A stretch of DNA of 16,738 nucleotides from an uncultured Bacilli bacterium (GTDB lineage Bacteria; Bacillota_I; Bacilli_A; RF39; UBA660), in NCBI GenBank assembly GCA_910578745.1, contig CAJTSN010000028.1:5176-21913 (forward strand), in the 5' to 3' direction. Below the pieces are notes generated by a model, which saw only the letters and a list, made by a program, of their open reading frames with translations, was not told the origin of the DNA and ran no database searches. Both the position numbers and the translations under genes were made by a program. Numbering within the stretch: the first letter of the stretch is position 1; the number at the start of each line of letters is the position of its first letter. Shown in pieces: positions 5,334-12,990 of this stretch.

Positions 5334-6512
5334 CTACTTTATAAATCCAATTTGAACCCGAGTATCGTTCGATACATATTTTTTATAGTTTTCATAAATA
5401 GATTCATGATCTTTAAGTTCACTTTCTGTCAAATGTGAAAAAGGAATTACTTTAAAATTTTTATACTTTTGATGATGCGTCCAAAGTAGATCTGCTTTTA
5501 CATTCGTAATGCTTACTTTTTTATCACTTCCCTTTACCACTTTTTCTATATCAAAAGCAGCAATCATTCCTACCCTTTTCATCGTTCCTTCTTGAGCAGA
5601 AATAAAATTGCCTAATGAGTAAATTACAAGTGTATCTCCTATATATTCGATAGGTTCTATTACATGTGGATGATGTCCAATAATAACATCCACACCTAAA
5701 GAAGATAAATAAGAAGCAATCTCTTTTTGTGAAGCAACCGGTTCATGTACATATTCGATTCCCCAATGCATTGAAACAAGCAAGACATCAACTTTATCCC
5801 GTAGTTTTTCAATATCTTCCTTTACCTTTTCTTCATCATAGACATTTAGTAAATAGTCCTTTCCATTAGGTACTTTAAGTCCATTCGTCACCGTTGTATA
5901 CCCTAAAATAGCGTATTTTATTCCATTTTTTTCTTGAATAACAACCTCATCATGATCTAAGGGAGAATCATAACTCCCAACGGCTAGAACATCTTGCCCT
6001 TTCCAAAATTTTCTTGAATAAAGGATCGCTTTTTCCCCTCTATCCAAGGTATGGTTTGTTGCCAAATTAACAATATTAAAACCTGTATCCATTAAATCAA
6101 GACCTATCTCATCAGGAGAATTAAAAGTAGGATAGGAAGAAAGACCTATATCTTTTCCACCAATAATCGTTTCTTGATTATAAAACTTTAAATCATAAGG
6201 AGCAAGAATATCTTTTATTTCTGTAAACATATGCTTAAAGTCATACACAAAATATCCATCTTCCCCCTTCTTATTTGTTTTCGCATCTTTATATACACCA
6301 TCATGAATCAAAGCATCTCCAACAGCAATCATAGAGATTTTTTGACGTATAGGAATAGGGGTTCTATCTCCTACTTCATAGGCAGTATGACTAGGACGAA
6401 ACCAAATGTAAAAAGATAAAAGAAAATTTAGAAGCAGTAAAAGAACAATAGTTAAACTTAAGAAAAAAATACGCTTTCTATTATCTCTTTGGATAAATTG
6501 TGGTTTTCGCAT
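5334..6512 (-). CDS. CapA-family membrane-anchored metallophosphoesterase-like protein
   Basis: The protein has an N-terminal membrane anchor (about residues 15-38) and an extracytoplasmic calcineurin-like domain of the CapA/PgsA family (poly-gamma-glutamate capsule synthesis protein type). Motifs in order, in the numbering of the ATG form: VGDALIHDG, NQETIIGG, VNLATNHTLDRG, VSMHWGIEY, GHHPHVIE and SLGNFIS. These supply the Asp, Asn, Glu and His metal ligands of the fold. In Bacillus the homologue takes part in poly-gamma-glutamate export, but many stand-alone members have unknown roles and no capBC-like genes are seen here. A GTG at 6521 in frame is more likely part of the ribosome site (TAGGTGAT), so I use the ATG at 6512, giving 392 aa. 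It sits between rnr and smpB with only 9 nt after the rnr stop and 8 nt before smpB, so it is co-transcribed. Good fold assignment, uncertain biological role. Confidence 0.88.
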   Translation of the reverse strand: MRKPQFIQRDNRKRIFFLSLTIVLLLLLNFLLSFYIWFRPSHTAYEVGDRTPIPIRQKISMIAVGDALIHDGVYKDAKTNKKGEDGYFVYDFKHMFTEIKDILAPYDLKFYNQETIIGGKDIGLSSYPTFNSPDEIGLDLMDTGFNIVNLATNHTLDRGEKAILYSRKFWKGQDVLAVGSYDSPLDHDEVVIQEKNGIKYAILGYTTVTNGLKVPNGKDYLLNVYDEEKVKEDIEKLRDKVDVLLVSMHWGIEYVHEPVASQKEIASYLSSLGVDVIIGHHPHVIEPIEYIGDTLVIYSLGNFISAQEGTMKRVGMIAAFDIEKVVKGSDKKVSITNVKADLLWTHHQKYKNFKVIPFSHLTESELKDHESIYENYKKYVSNDTRVQIGFIK

Positions 6513-6521
6513 ATAAATCAC

Positions 6522-8645
6522 CTATTTTTTTAAATATAGTTCTTTATTCTTATCTGTTGCAACGACAAAGTCAACAATCTTCTCTTCTTTGGAAGCCCTC
6601 TTTACAATCACCTCGACCGTATCTCCTAATCGATACCCTCTTTTGTTTTTTATACCTATCAAACTCTGTAAACTCTCATCATAGGAATAATGATCATCCG
6701 TCAAATCATCTACATGAACAAGTCCTTCAATCAAATTAGGAAGCTCTACAAAAAAACCAAAATTTGTAACTGTATTAATCATACCTGTAAATAGCTCTCC
6801 CACATGTTTTTCCATGTATTCGGCCTTTTTCATATCATCGACTTCCCTCTCGCAGGAAACAGCCGTTCTCTCCATTTCAGAAGAATGAAGCGCAATTTCT
6901 TTTAATTCTGGTTCCAAAGCTCGAATGGTATCCATATCTAATTTTTGCTCAAAAAGATACGTTCTAAGGAGTCTATGTACAGTCGTATCTGGAAAACGTC
7001 TAATTGGAGATGTAAAGTGTGTGTAATATTTACTAGCGAGTCCAAAATGTCCAATATTGACTGTATCATAAACCGCTTTTTGCATACTACGAAGTAATAA
7101 ATTAGAAAGCATAGAAAACTCTTTTTTATCATTTAATGACTCTAAGATCTTCTGCATTTCTTTTGGAGTAATTTCTTTTACTTTTCCATTTATTGTATAA
7201 CCAAGTGTTCCAACAAAACTTAAAAAATTTCGAATTTTTTCTTCACTAGGTTCTCCATGAATACGATAAACAAATGGCAAATCCATAAAATAAATCGTCG
7301 TGGCTACTGCTTCATTTGCAGCGATCATAAAGTCTTCTATCAATTTCTCTCCTATACCACGATTTCTTAATACAACATCAATCGCTTCTCCTTTTTCATT
7401 CACTACGATTTCTGGTTCTTCAATTTCAAAATCAATATAACCTCTAGCCATTTTTTCTTTTCTCAAAATAGAAGCGAGTTCCGCCATCTGTTTTAATACG
7501 TCTTCAAATTCTTCATATCCTTCTGGAACAACATTTTCCTCTAATACCTTATTTACATTTTCATAGGTCATTTGTTTACGTGAACGAATAAGACTTTCAA
7601 AAATCTCTGAAGACAAAATTTTTCCTTTTTTATCAATTTCCATAACACAAGATTGCGCTAAACGATCCACCCCGGGATTTAGTGAACAAATCCCATTGGA
7701 CAATTTATGTGGAAGCATAGGAATTACACGGTCTGCTAAATAGACACTCGTCGCTCTTTGTAAAGCTTCTTCATATAACTTCGTTCCTTTTTTAACATAA
7801 TGGCTTACATCAGCAATATGAACACCTAATTCATAATTGCCATTCTCTAATTTTTTTAAACTAATCGCATCATCAATATCTTTTGTCTTTGCACCATCAA
7901 TAGTGAAAATCATTTCGTCCCTTAAATCACGTCTACCTATTTTTTCACTTTCCAATACTTCATTAGGAAGAGAATCAACTTCCCTCATCACTTTCTCTGA
8001 AAAAGAATCACGAATTCCATATTTTAAAACAATCGATAAAATGTCAACCCCAGGATCATTTTTATGACCCAAAATACGAAGAACTTCCCCTTCATAGACA
8101 TTTGGTTTTATTGGTCGAGTAATTTTAACCAATACTTTATGCCCATCCATGGCACCCATTGTCTTTTCTTTTTTTATAATAAGTTCTAAATGAACTTTCT
8201 CATCATCTAATTTCACACAAGGTGTATTTTTATGATAGTAAAATTCTCCTACTGCTTGTTTTAATGTTCGATCCACAATCTTTACAATTCTTCCATCAAA
8301 TCCACGTTCTGTTTTTCCTGTAACTTCCGCAATGACTTTATCCCCATGAATTGCACCATTTAAATTGGACTGTGGAATAAAAATATCTTCATCGTTCTCA
8401 ACATCAACAAAGGCATAACCTTGTTTCTTTGCAATCACCTTTCCTACTTTTAAATGACTATTTTCAAACAACATGAAATTGTCTTTGTTTGTTTTATAAA
8501 TTTCTAAAGAATCTTCCATTTCATTTAGACATTTCAAAAGCTCTTTAAATTCATCAACCGTTGTTAGATTCATAAAATCATTTATCTCATGGACAGATAG
8601 TGCTTTTTTACTTTCTTTTAATATTTCTATAATCTGTTCTTTCAT
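6522..8645 (-). CDS. rnr: Ribonuclease R
   Basis: RNase R is a 3'-5' processive exoribonuclease of the RNB family that degrades structured RNA and, with tmRNA-SmpB, the non-stop mRNA released from stalled ribosomes. In 707 residues it shows an N-terminal winged-helix-like segment (1-60), cold-shock domains (about 65-190), the RNB catalytic core with IDGAKTKDIDDAISL (candidate metal ligands D250, D256, D258, D259), HYTHFTSPIRRFPD further on, and a C-terminal S1 domain (about 620-700). The C-terminus ends shortly after S1 in KKK, without the long basic tail of the E. coli enzyme. ATG 8645 has AGGTGA four nt upstream. It lies downstream of gpmI (125 nt) and upstream of the capA-like gene. Its linkage to smpB is common in Bacillota. 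A TATAAT at 8662-8667 could be a -10, but no good -35 is visible. Confidence 0.97.
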   Translation of the reverse strand: MKEQIIEILKESKKALSVHEINDFMNLTTVDEFKELLKCLNEMEDSLEIYKTNKDNFMLFENSHLKVGKVIAKKQGYAFVDVENDEDIFIPQSNLNGAIHGDKVIAEVTGKTERGFDGRIVKIVDRTLKQAVGEFYYHKNTPCVKLDDEKVHLELIIKKEKTMGAMDGHKVLVKITRPIKPNVYEGEVLRILGHKNDPGVDILSIVLKYGIRDSFSEKVMREVDSLPNEVLESEKIGRRDLRDEMIFTIDGAKTKDIDDAISLKKLENGNYELGVHIADVSHYVKKGTKLYEEALQRATSVYLADRVIPMLPHKLSNGICSLNPGVDRLAQSCVMEIDKKGKILSSEIFESLIRSRKQMTYENVNKVLEENVVPEGYEEFEDVLKQMAELASILRKEKMARGYIDFEIEEPEIVVNEKGEAIDVVLRNRGIGEKLIEDFMIAANEAVATTIYFMDLPFVYRIHGEPSEEKIRNFLSFVGTLGYTINGKVKEITPKEMQKILESLNDKKEFSMLSNLLLRSMQKAVYDTVNIGHFGLASKYYTHFTSPIRRFPDTTVHRLLRTYLFEQKLDMDTIRALEPELKEIALHSSEMERTAVSCEREVDDMKKAEYMEKHVGELFTGMINTVTNFGFFVELPNLIEGLVHVDDLTDDHYSYDESLQSLIGIKNKRGYRLGDTVEVIVKRASKEEKIVDFVVATDKNKELYLKK

Positions 8646-8727
8646 ACTCTCACCTACCCTTATTATAAAGTATTTTTAAAGAAAAAGATAGTAAATAATA
8701 AGAAATGGCTCTCTTAAAACGATTCCC

Positions 8728-8773
8728 TAATTCTTTTCTTTTTTATAAGAAGAAAATCTATTTAAAAGAATTA
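8728..8773 (-). repeat. 10-bp inverted repeat spanning the gpmI stop codon
   Basis: On the minus strand TAATTCTTTT (beginning with the gpmI stop TAA) and AAAAGAATTA are perfect complements separated by 26 nt. No T-run follows, so it is not a classical terminator. It may be an mRNA 3' structure or processing site between gpmI and rnr. Confidence 0.4.
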
Positions 8774-10279
8774 TCCTCTTTCGATAATAAGACTTTCTCC
8801 TGTCATTTCTATTGGTTTTTCCACTTGTAATATGTCCAAAATAGTAGGAGCTATATCACAAAGTTTTCCTTCTTTTAATTTATATCCTTTTTTAGTCAAC
8901 ACGAAAGGAACTTTATTTGTTGTATGGCTGGTAACTATGTTTCCATGATCATCAATCATCTCTTCACAATTTCCATGATCGGCCGTCACAAAAAGAATTC
9001 CCCCTAAATCTAACACTTTATCATAAATTTTTTCGACACAACTATCTAGACATTCAATTGCCTTTATGGCTGCATCATAATCGCCTGTATGTCCTACCAT
9101 ATCTCCATTGGCATAATTTAGAATAATCAAATCATAATCGTTATCTAATTCATTCAATAATACTTCTGTAACTTCTAAAGCACTCATTTCTGGCTTTAAA
9201 TCATAAGTCGCAACTTTAGGAGAGGGAATAAGTACCTTTTTTTCATTCAAATAATCCTCTTCCTTTCCTCCATCAAAGAAAAATGTAACGTGTGCATATT
9301 TCTCTGTCTCCGCAATTCTAAGTTGTTTAAGTCCTTGTTCACTTACATATTCTCCAAGTAAATGAACTAAATTTGGATTTTCAAACGCATGAGCCGCTTT
9401 TACAGATTCAACAACAGGCAACATAGTTACCACTTTCACATTCGAAAACTTTGTCACTTCCATTTCATTAAAATCAGGATTGGTAATCGCTGTAAATAAT
9501 TCTCTCAAACGATCACGCCGATAATTAAAAACAAGAATTCCATCATTTTCTTCTACATTTCCATTTTCTACAAATTTAGCTGGAAGTAAAAATTCATCTG
9601 TGATATTTTTTTCATAACTTTCTTCAATATATTCTTGAATCGATGTATGCACTTCTCCCACATTATTGACAATTACATCATAAGCTTTCCTTAAACGATC
9701 ATAGTTATTATCCCTATCCATTGCATAATATCTACCTGTTATGGAAGCAATACTTCCAATGCCCATTTCTTTTAACTTTTCTTCAACTTTATGAATATAA
9801 CTGTAAGAACTTTTTGGAGAAACATCTCGTCCGTCCGTAAATAAGTGAAGATAAAGCCTCTTTACATTTTCCTTTTTACACATATCAAGCATAGCCATCA
9901 AATGTTCAATAGAAGAATGAACGCCACCATCACTGATAAGTCCCATAATGTGTAATTTGGATTTGTTCTCTTTTGTATGGGCAATCACTTTCAAAATAGT
10001 TTCATTCTCAAAAAAGGTTCCTTTTTCTATTTCTTGATTAATCAGTTCTAATGGCTGATAAACAATTCGCCCTGCCCCAATATTCATGTGTCCTACTTCA
10101 CTATTTCCCATTTGCCCTTTAGGAAGTCCCACTGACATCTCGCTTGCCTCTAATAAGCAGTGAGGATAGTTTTGCCACAAACTTTCTAAAAATGGTTTTT
10201 GTGCATTTTTAAAAGCATTTCCTTTTCCCTCATCACGAATGCCAACTCCATCTAATATGCATAAAACAACTGGCTTCAT
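8771..10279 (-). CDS. gpmI: 2,3-bisphosphoglycerate-independent phosphoglycerate mutase
   Basis: The enzyme interconverts 3- and 2-phosphoglycerate in lower glycolysis, in the cytosol, using two Mn2+ ions and a phosphoserine intermediate. The 502-aa length is normal (about 510). Catalytic features: LCILDGVG (D10), MGNSEVGHMNIGAG (nucleophile S60), DGGVHS (H121), GRDVSP, GRYYAMDRD, NYRRDR (R254, R257), DMVGHTGD (D393, H397), TADHGNCEE (D434, H435) and SHTT (H452). These correspond one-for-one to the Geobacillus enzyme residues with a constant small offset. ATG 10279 has AGGAGATGG about 6 nt upstream, overlapping the final TAG of the decayed gene before it. It is downstream of spo0A. The Mn-dependent, pH-sensitive type of mutase is the one used by spore formers, which fits the neighbour. 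Confidence 0.98.
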   Translation of the reverse strand: MKPVVLCILDGVGIRDEGKGNAFKNAQKPFLESLWQNYPHCLLEASEMSVGLPKGQMGNSEVGHMNIGAGRIVYQPLELINQEIEKGTFFENETILKVIAHTKENKSKLHIMGLISDGGVHSSIEHLMAMLDMCKKENVKRLYLHLFTDGRDVSPKSSYSYIHKVEEKLKEMGIGSIASITGRYYAMDRDNNYDRLRKAYDVIVNNVGEVHTSIQEYIEESYEKNITDEFLLPAKFVENGNVEENDGILVFNYRRDRLRELFTAITNPDFNEMEVTKFSNVKVVTMLPVVESVKAAHAFENPNLVHLLGEYVSEQGLKQLRIAETEKYAHVTFFFDGGKEEDYLNEKKVLIPSPKVATYDLKPEMSALEVTEVLLNELDNDYDLIILNYANGDMVGHTGDYDAAIKAIECLDSCVEKIYDKVLDLGGILFVTADHGNCEEMIDDHGNIVTSHTTNKVPFVLTKKGYKLKEGKLCDIAPTILDILQVEKPIEMTGESLIIERG

Positions 10280-10290
10280 TCTACCATCTC

Positions 10291-11259
10291 CTATTTTATT
10301 TTTCCCTGTATAAAATGATTATCCATTAAAAATTCTATTTCTTTAAATAATACATTTGTAATGAATGGTTCATTATCCTTTATTTTTAATCCTAAAGTAG
10401 AATCCTACTCGAAGGAATAATACGTTATATCTATATCCTTACGCATAGAAACAACTCGATTAAATGTTCTTAACCGTTTTTCTGTTAAATTCATTTGAAT
10501 CCGAAATTGTTCATTCTCCTATTTTTGTAATAATTCCATATCTTCATGACTTTTCTTCCTATTGGCAAAATACTTAGCATTCCATCTTACTGGCAAAATA
10601 CTCACAATATTCACCTTTTTACCATAGGCCTTTGCACAACCATTTTTATTACAAACAGAATACAAATTCACTTCATCATGAGTCATTCCAAAATTTATCT
10701 TAGAAAGTTTATACACTTCCTCTTCATTTTTGAGCAGTAATTGAATACAATAAGGTTTCATTGACTAACTCATCTCTTTCAATTACCACATCTATATTTC
10801 CACCTAATAATGAAGAATAACCTAATTCTATCTTTTCTCTAAAGAATGGTCTTTCTATAAAATACGCAATTCTCTTTGATAAAAAATGAATAGGGTTCGT
10901 AAAATCTTCATAAGTAGCATTACTAAACAAAAGAGTCATTATCGTTTTTTCTTTACAAATTTTTCCTTCTTGATAATAGCTTCCATCAAGAACTTCTTCA
11001 CAAAAATGATTACTTGGATAAAATGCACAAGATATTTTTACATAATCTAAAAGTAAACGATTAAATTCCTTTACATTATTGATATCTAAAGTAGGAATGC
11101 ACAACTCTTCCTTTTCCTTTTTGCATGATATTCTATTCCATATTCTCGTATAATTGTTGAAAAACATATATTATATTTCATAAAACAATCAACAACCCCA
11201 GAAGCTGCCTCTTTTAATATATAATTATAAAATATGTCTAAAATTTCTTCATTTTTCAT
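10291..11259 (-). pseudogene. Multiply disrupted gene of unknown function between spo0A and gpmI
   Basis: Pieces in adjacent frames add up to one gene of about 320 codons. The start is ATG 11259 with GAGGG just upstream (MKNEEILDIFYNY...). The frame shifts by one base in the A-rich stretch near 11110-11125, and a second frame carries on as EELCIPTLDINNVKEFN...GGNIDVVIERDELVN. A second, opposite shift near 10757-10765 restores the first frame (KPYCIQLLLKNEEEVYKLSK...). That frame meets an in-frame TAG at 10519-10521 and another at 10405-10407, yet sensible protein continues past both and ends NHFIQGKIK at TAG 10291-10293. This is directly at the gpmI ribosome site, as in an intact operon. I do not recognise the family; the EVYKLSKINFG...VNLYSVCN section resembles uncharacterised clostridial proteins. 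TAG is a true stop elsewhere in the window, so recoding is unlikely. Inferred to be a recently inactivated gene, unless sequencing errors explain part of it. Confidence 0.7.
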
Positions 11260-11310
11260 ATATCCCTCTTATACTTATATTATCATATCTATGATTTACT
11301 TGCAAATGAA

Positions 11311-11338
11311 AAACAATGATTTTACACTTTCATTGTTT
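11311..11338 (-). terminator. Possible terminator at the end of spo0A
   Basis: On the minus strand AAACAATG and CATTGTTT (8 bp) flank a 12-nt loop containing the spo0A stop codon, followed by only a short T-run. A weak stem, so partial read-through into the pseudogene and gpmI is likely. A promoter-like TTGCAA followed by TAATAT (17-bp spacing) lies between here and 11259. Confidence 0.4.
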
Positions 11339-12083
11339 CTAATTTTAATTTATCTGCAATTGTCACAATAAACTCAGAATTCGTTGGTTTCGCACGATCG
11401 ATATCAACACTATGTCCAAAAATCTCTTCCATTAAATCCCAAGAACCACGATTCCAACTCACCTCAATCGCATGCCTTATAGCTCGCTCTACTCTTGAGA
11501 CCGTCGTATCAAATTTTGCTGCTAACTCAGGATACAACTCTTTTGTAATTCCTCCTACAGTCTCTGGCTTGTTATAAACAATACCAATGCCTTCTCGAAT
11601 ATATTGGTATCCTTTAATATGAGATGGAATTCCAAGTTCATGTAGAATTTTCGTAATCGAAAGTTGTAAATTTCCATATTTTAAATCAATCGCTTCTTTC
11701 TTTGTTTCTTCTTTATTTACAACTTTTTTGATTTTATATTCCAAATCTTCTAAATCAAATGGTTTCAAAATAAAGTAACTGGCTAATGATTCAGAAACTT
11801 CCCGAATGACCTTTGGATCATTATAACTTGTCAAGACAATAACATCTTTTTCAATTCCTCGCTTGCTCATTTCGCGCAACACATACATACCATCTTTATT
11901 TGGCATAATTAAGTCAAGCAAAATTAAATCATACACATCTTGGCTTTCTTCAATCATTTTCATTCCTTCTAAACCATCTGATGCACTTAAAACAATACTA
12001 ACATCACTACTATTACTACAAAAATACTCCTTTACCATGTTGACTAAACTTTCGTTATCATCAATCATAAGTACCTTAATCAT
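11322..12083 (-). CDS. spo0A: Stage 0 sporulation response regulator Spo0A
   Basis: Spo0A is the phosphorelay end point and master regulator of sporulation entry. The 254-aa protein has an N-terminal receiver domain with the acidic pocket D8/D9 (MIDDNE), phospho-acceptor D57 (LILLDLIMP), the switch Thr in VLTSYND and the conserved Lys in LKPFD. A hinge rich in Lys/Glu follows, then the Spo0A-specific DNA-binding domain: LGIPSHIKGYQYIREGI, TVSRVERAIRHAIEVSWNRG and RAKPTNSEFI are near-identical to the Bacillus protein. I use ATG 12083 (GGAAGGAGA about 6 nt upstream) because it begins right at the receiver fold; an in-frame start 48 nt earlier would add an unrelated leader. A terminator separates it from tpiA, so it has its own promoter. 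Downstream are the decayed gene and gpmI. Confidence 0.98.
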   Translation of the reverse strand: MIKVLMIDDNESLVNMVKEYFCSNSSDVSIVLSASDGLEGMKMIEESQDVYDLILLDLIMPNKDGMYVLREMSKRGIEKDVIVLTSYNDPKVIREVSESLASYFILKPFDLEDLEYKIKKVVNKEETKKEAIDLKYGNLQLSITKILHELGIPSHIKGYQYIREGIGIVYNKPETVGGITKELYPELAAKFDTTVSRVERAIRHAIEVSWNRGSWDLMEEIFGHSVDIDRAKPTNSEFIVTIADKLKLETMKV

Positions 12084-12119
12084 AATATTCTCCTTCCCTA
12101 GTACTGCTATGATAGAATC

Positions 12120-12148
12120 ATTATACAACAAATTTCATTGTTTTGAAA
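12120..12148 (-). promoter_or_regulatory. Putative promoter of spo0A
   Basis: On the minus strand a perfect -10 TATAAT (12120-12125) has a weak -35 TTTCAA (12143-12148) at 17 bp. A poor -35 directly beside 0A-box-like sites would suit an activated promoter. It lies about 37 nt from the start codon. Confidence 0.5.
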
Positions 12149-12156
12149 GCATTTTT

Positions 12157-12175
12157 TTTGTCACTTCTTGTCGCA
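12157..12175 (+). promoter_or_regulatory. Two tandem 0A-box-like sites upstream of spo0A
   Basis: TTTGTCACT (12157-12165) and CTTGTCGCA (12167-12175) match the 0A box TTTGTCGAA at 6 and 7 of 9 positions. They are repeated exactly 10 bp apart, one helical turn, immediately upstream of the spo0A -35. This is consistent with autoregulation by Spo0A, as known in Bacillus; inferred from sequence match only. Confidence 0.35.
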
Positions 12176-12226
12176 GGCCATAGAAAATACGATCCATTCT
12201 ATTTAAAAAAACTGGAGAAAAACAAC

Positions 12227-12254
12227 AAAAAACGGAACAAATTGTTTCCGTTTT
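12227..12254 (-). terminator. Rho-independent terminator of the pgk-tpiA operon
   Basis: On the minus strand AAAACGGAA and TTCCGTTTT (9 bp) flank an 8-nt loop and run straight into TTTTTT-type sequence, beginning right after the tpiA TAG stop. It separates the glycolytic/glycolipid operon from spo0A. Confidence 0.85.
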
Positions 12255-12977
12255 CTATTTTTCACACATCTCTATTATTTTTAGAAATTCTTCTGCATCA
12301 TTCGATGCCCCTCCAATTAGATAGCCATCCAAATTTTCAATTTGATTAAAAATAGGTAAACTTTTACTGCGAACACTTCCGCCATATAAGACTTTTACTT
12401 TCGCACCCTCTTTGATTTCACAAACAAATTCCTTTATAAAATCAACGGTTTTTGCAAGTTCTCTTTTTGATGGAATTTTCCCACTTCCTATCGCCCAAAC
12501 GGGTTCATAAGCGATAATTAAATTTTTCAAATTGTCTATCCCCTTTAAAGCAGTAAAAAGTTGTCTACGAATCGCTTCTCTTGTTTCCATCAAAGCCTTT
12601 TCTTCTTTTGTCTCTCCAACGCATAAAACAACTCCCATTTTTGCTTCTAAAGCATTTTTAATCTTTTTATTAATTGTTTGATTGCTTTCATTTAAATACA
12701 TACGGCGTTCACTATGTCCTACCATTACATACTTAATTCCTAAACTTTTTGCTTGAACTGGTAAAATCTCTCCTGTATAAGAACCTTCTTTTTCAAAAAA
12801 GATATCTTGAAGTCCTACTTTGTATCCTTTCTCTATAAAATAGGGTGCATACAAACTTGTAGGCATGAAAATAACTCCAGAATAAGTAATTCTTCCCTCT
12901 AATGTTTTTAAATATTTTCTTATATCATTAAAATTTGATTTTGTTTTCATATTTGCAATGATTATCTTTTTTGACAT
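12255..12977 (-). CDS. tpiA: Triosephosphate isomerase
   Basis: The enzyme interconverts dihydroxyacetone phosphate and glyceraldehyde 3-phosphate in cytosolic glycolysis, as a (beta/alpha)8 barrel. The 240 residues are slightly short (usual about 250). Catalytic residues are present: N9 and K11 in the first strand (ANMKTKSN, a divergent form of GNWKMN), H88 in VMVGHSERR, and E158 in IAYEPVWAIGSGK with the mobile loop 6. Phosphate-binding YGGSVRS and IGGASND follow. The Trp of the usual NWK is Met here, and the N-terminal part is less conserved than in Bacillus, so the lineage is divergent but no active-site residue is lost. AGGAGGGAG lies about 6 nt before ATG 12977. It is the last gene of the unit starting at pgk, 13 nt after the glycosyltransferase. 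Confidence 0.97.
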   Translation of the reverse strand: MSKKIIIANMKTKSNFNDIRKYLKTLEGRITYSGVIFMPTSLYAPYFIEKGYKVGLQDIFFEKEGSYTGEILPVQAKSLGIKYVMVGHSERRMYLNESNQTINKKIKNALEAKMGVVLCVGETKEEKALMETREAIRRQLFTALKGIDNLKNLIIAYEPVWAIGSGKIPSKRELAKTVDFIKEFVCEIKEGAKVKVLYGGSVRSKSLPIFNQIENLDGYLIGGASNDAEEFLKIIEMCEK

Positions 12978-12990
12978 AATAACTCCCTCC

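Noticed and set aside
6513..6521. GTG start of the capA-like gene three codons upstream
   Set aside because: This GTG is part of the TAGGTGAT ribosome site for the ATG at 6512.
10405..10521. Recoding of TAG to an amino acid in the gene before gpmI
   Set aside because: TAG ends rnr, tpiA and the capA-like gene at their normal lengths in the same window, and the gene also carries frameshifts, so decay is simpler.
12084..12131. Upstream start of spo0A giving 16 extra residues
   Set aside because: No fitting ribosome site, and the leader overlaps the putative promoter -10; the downstream ATG matches the family start.
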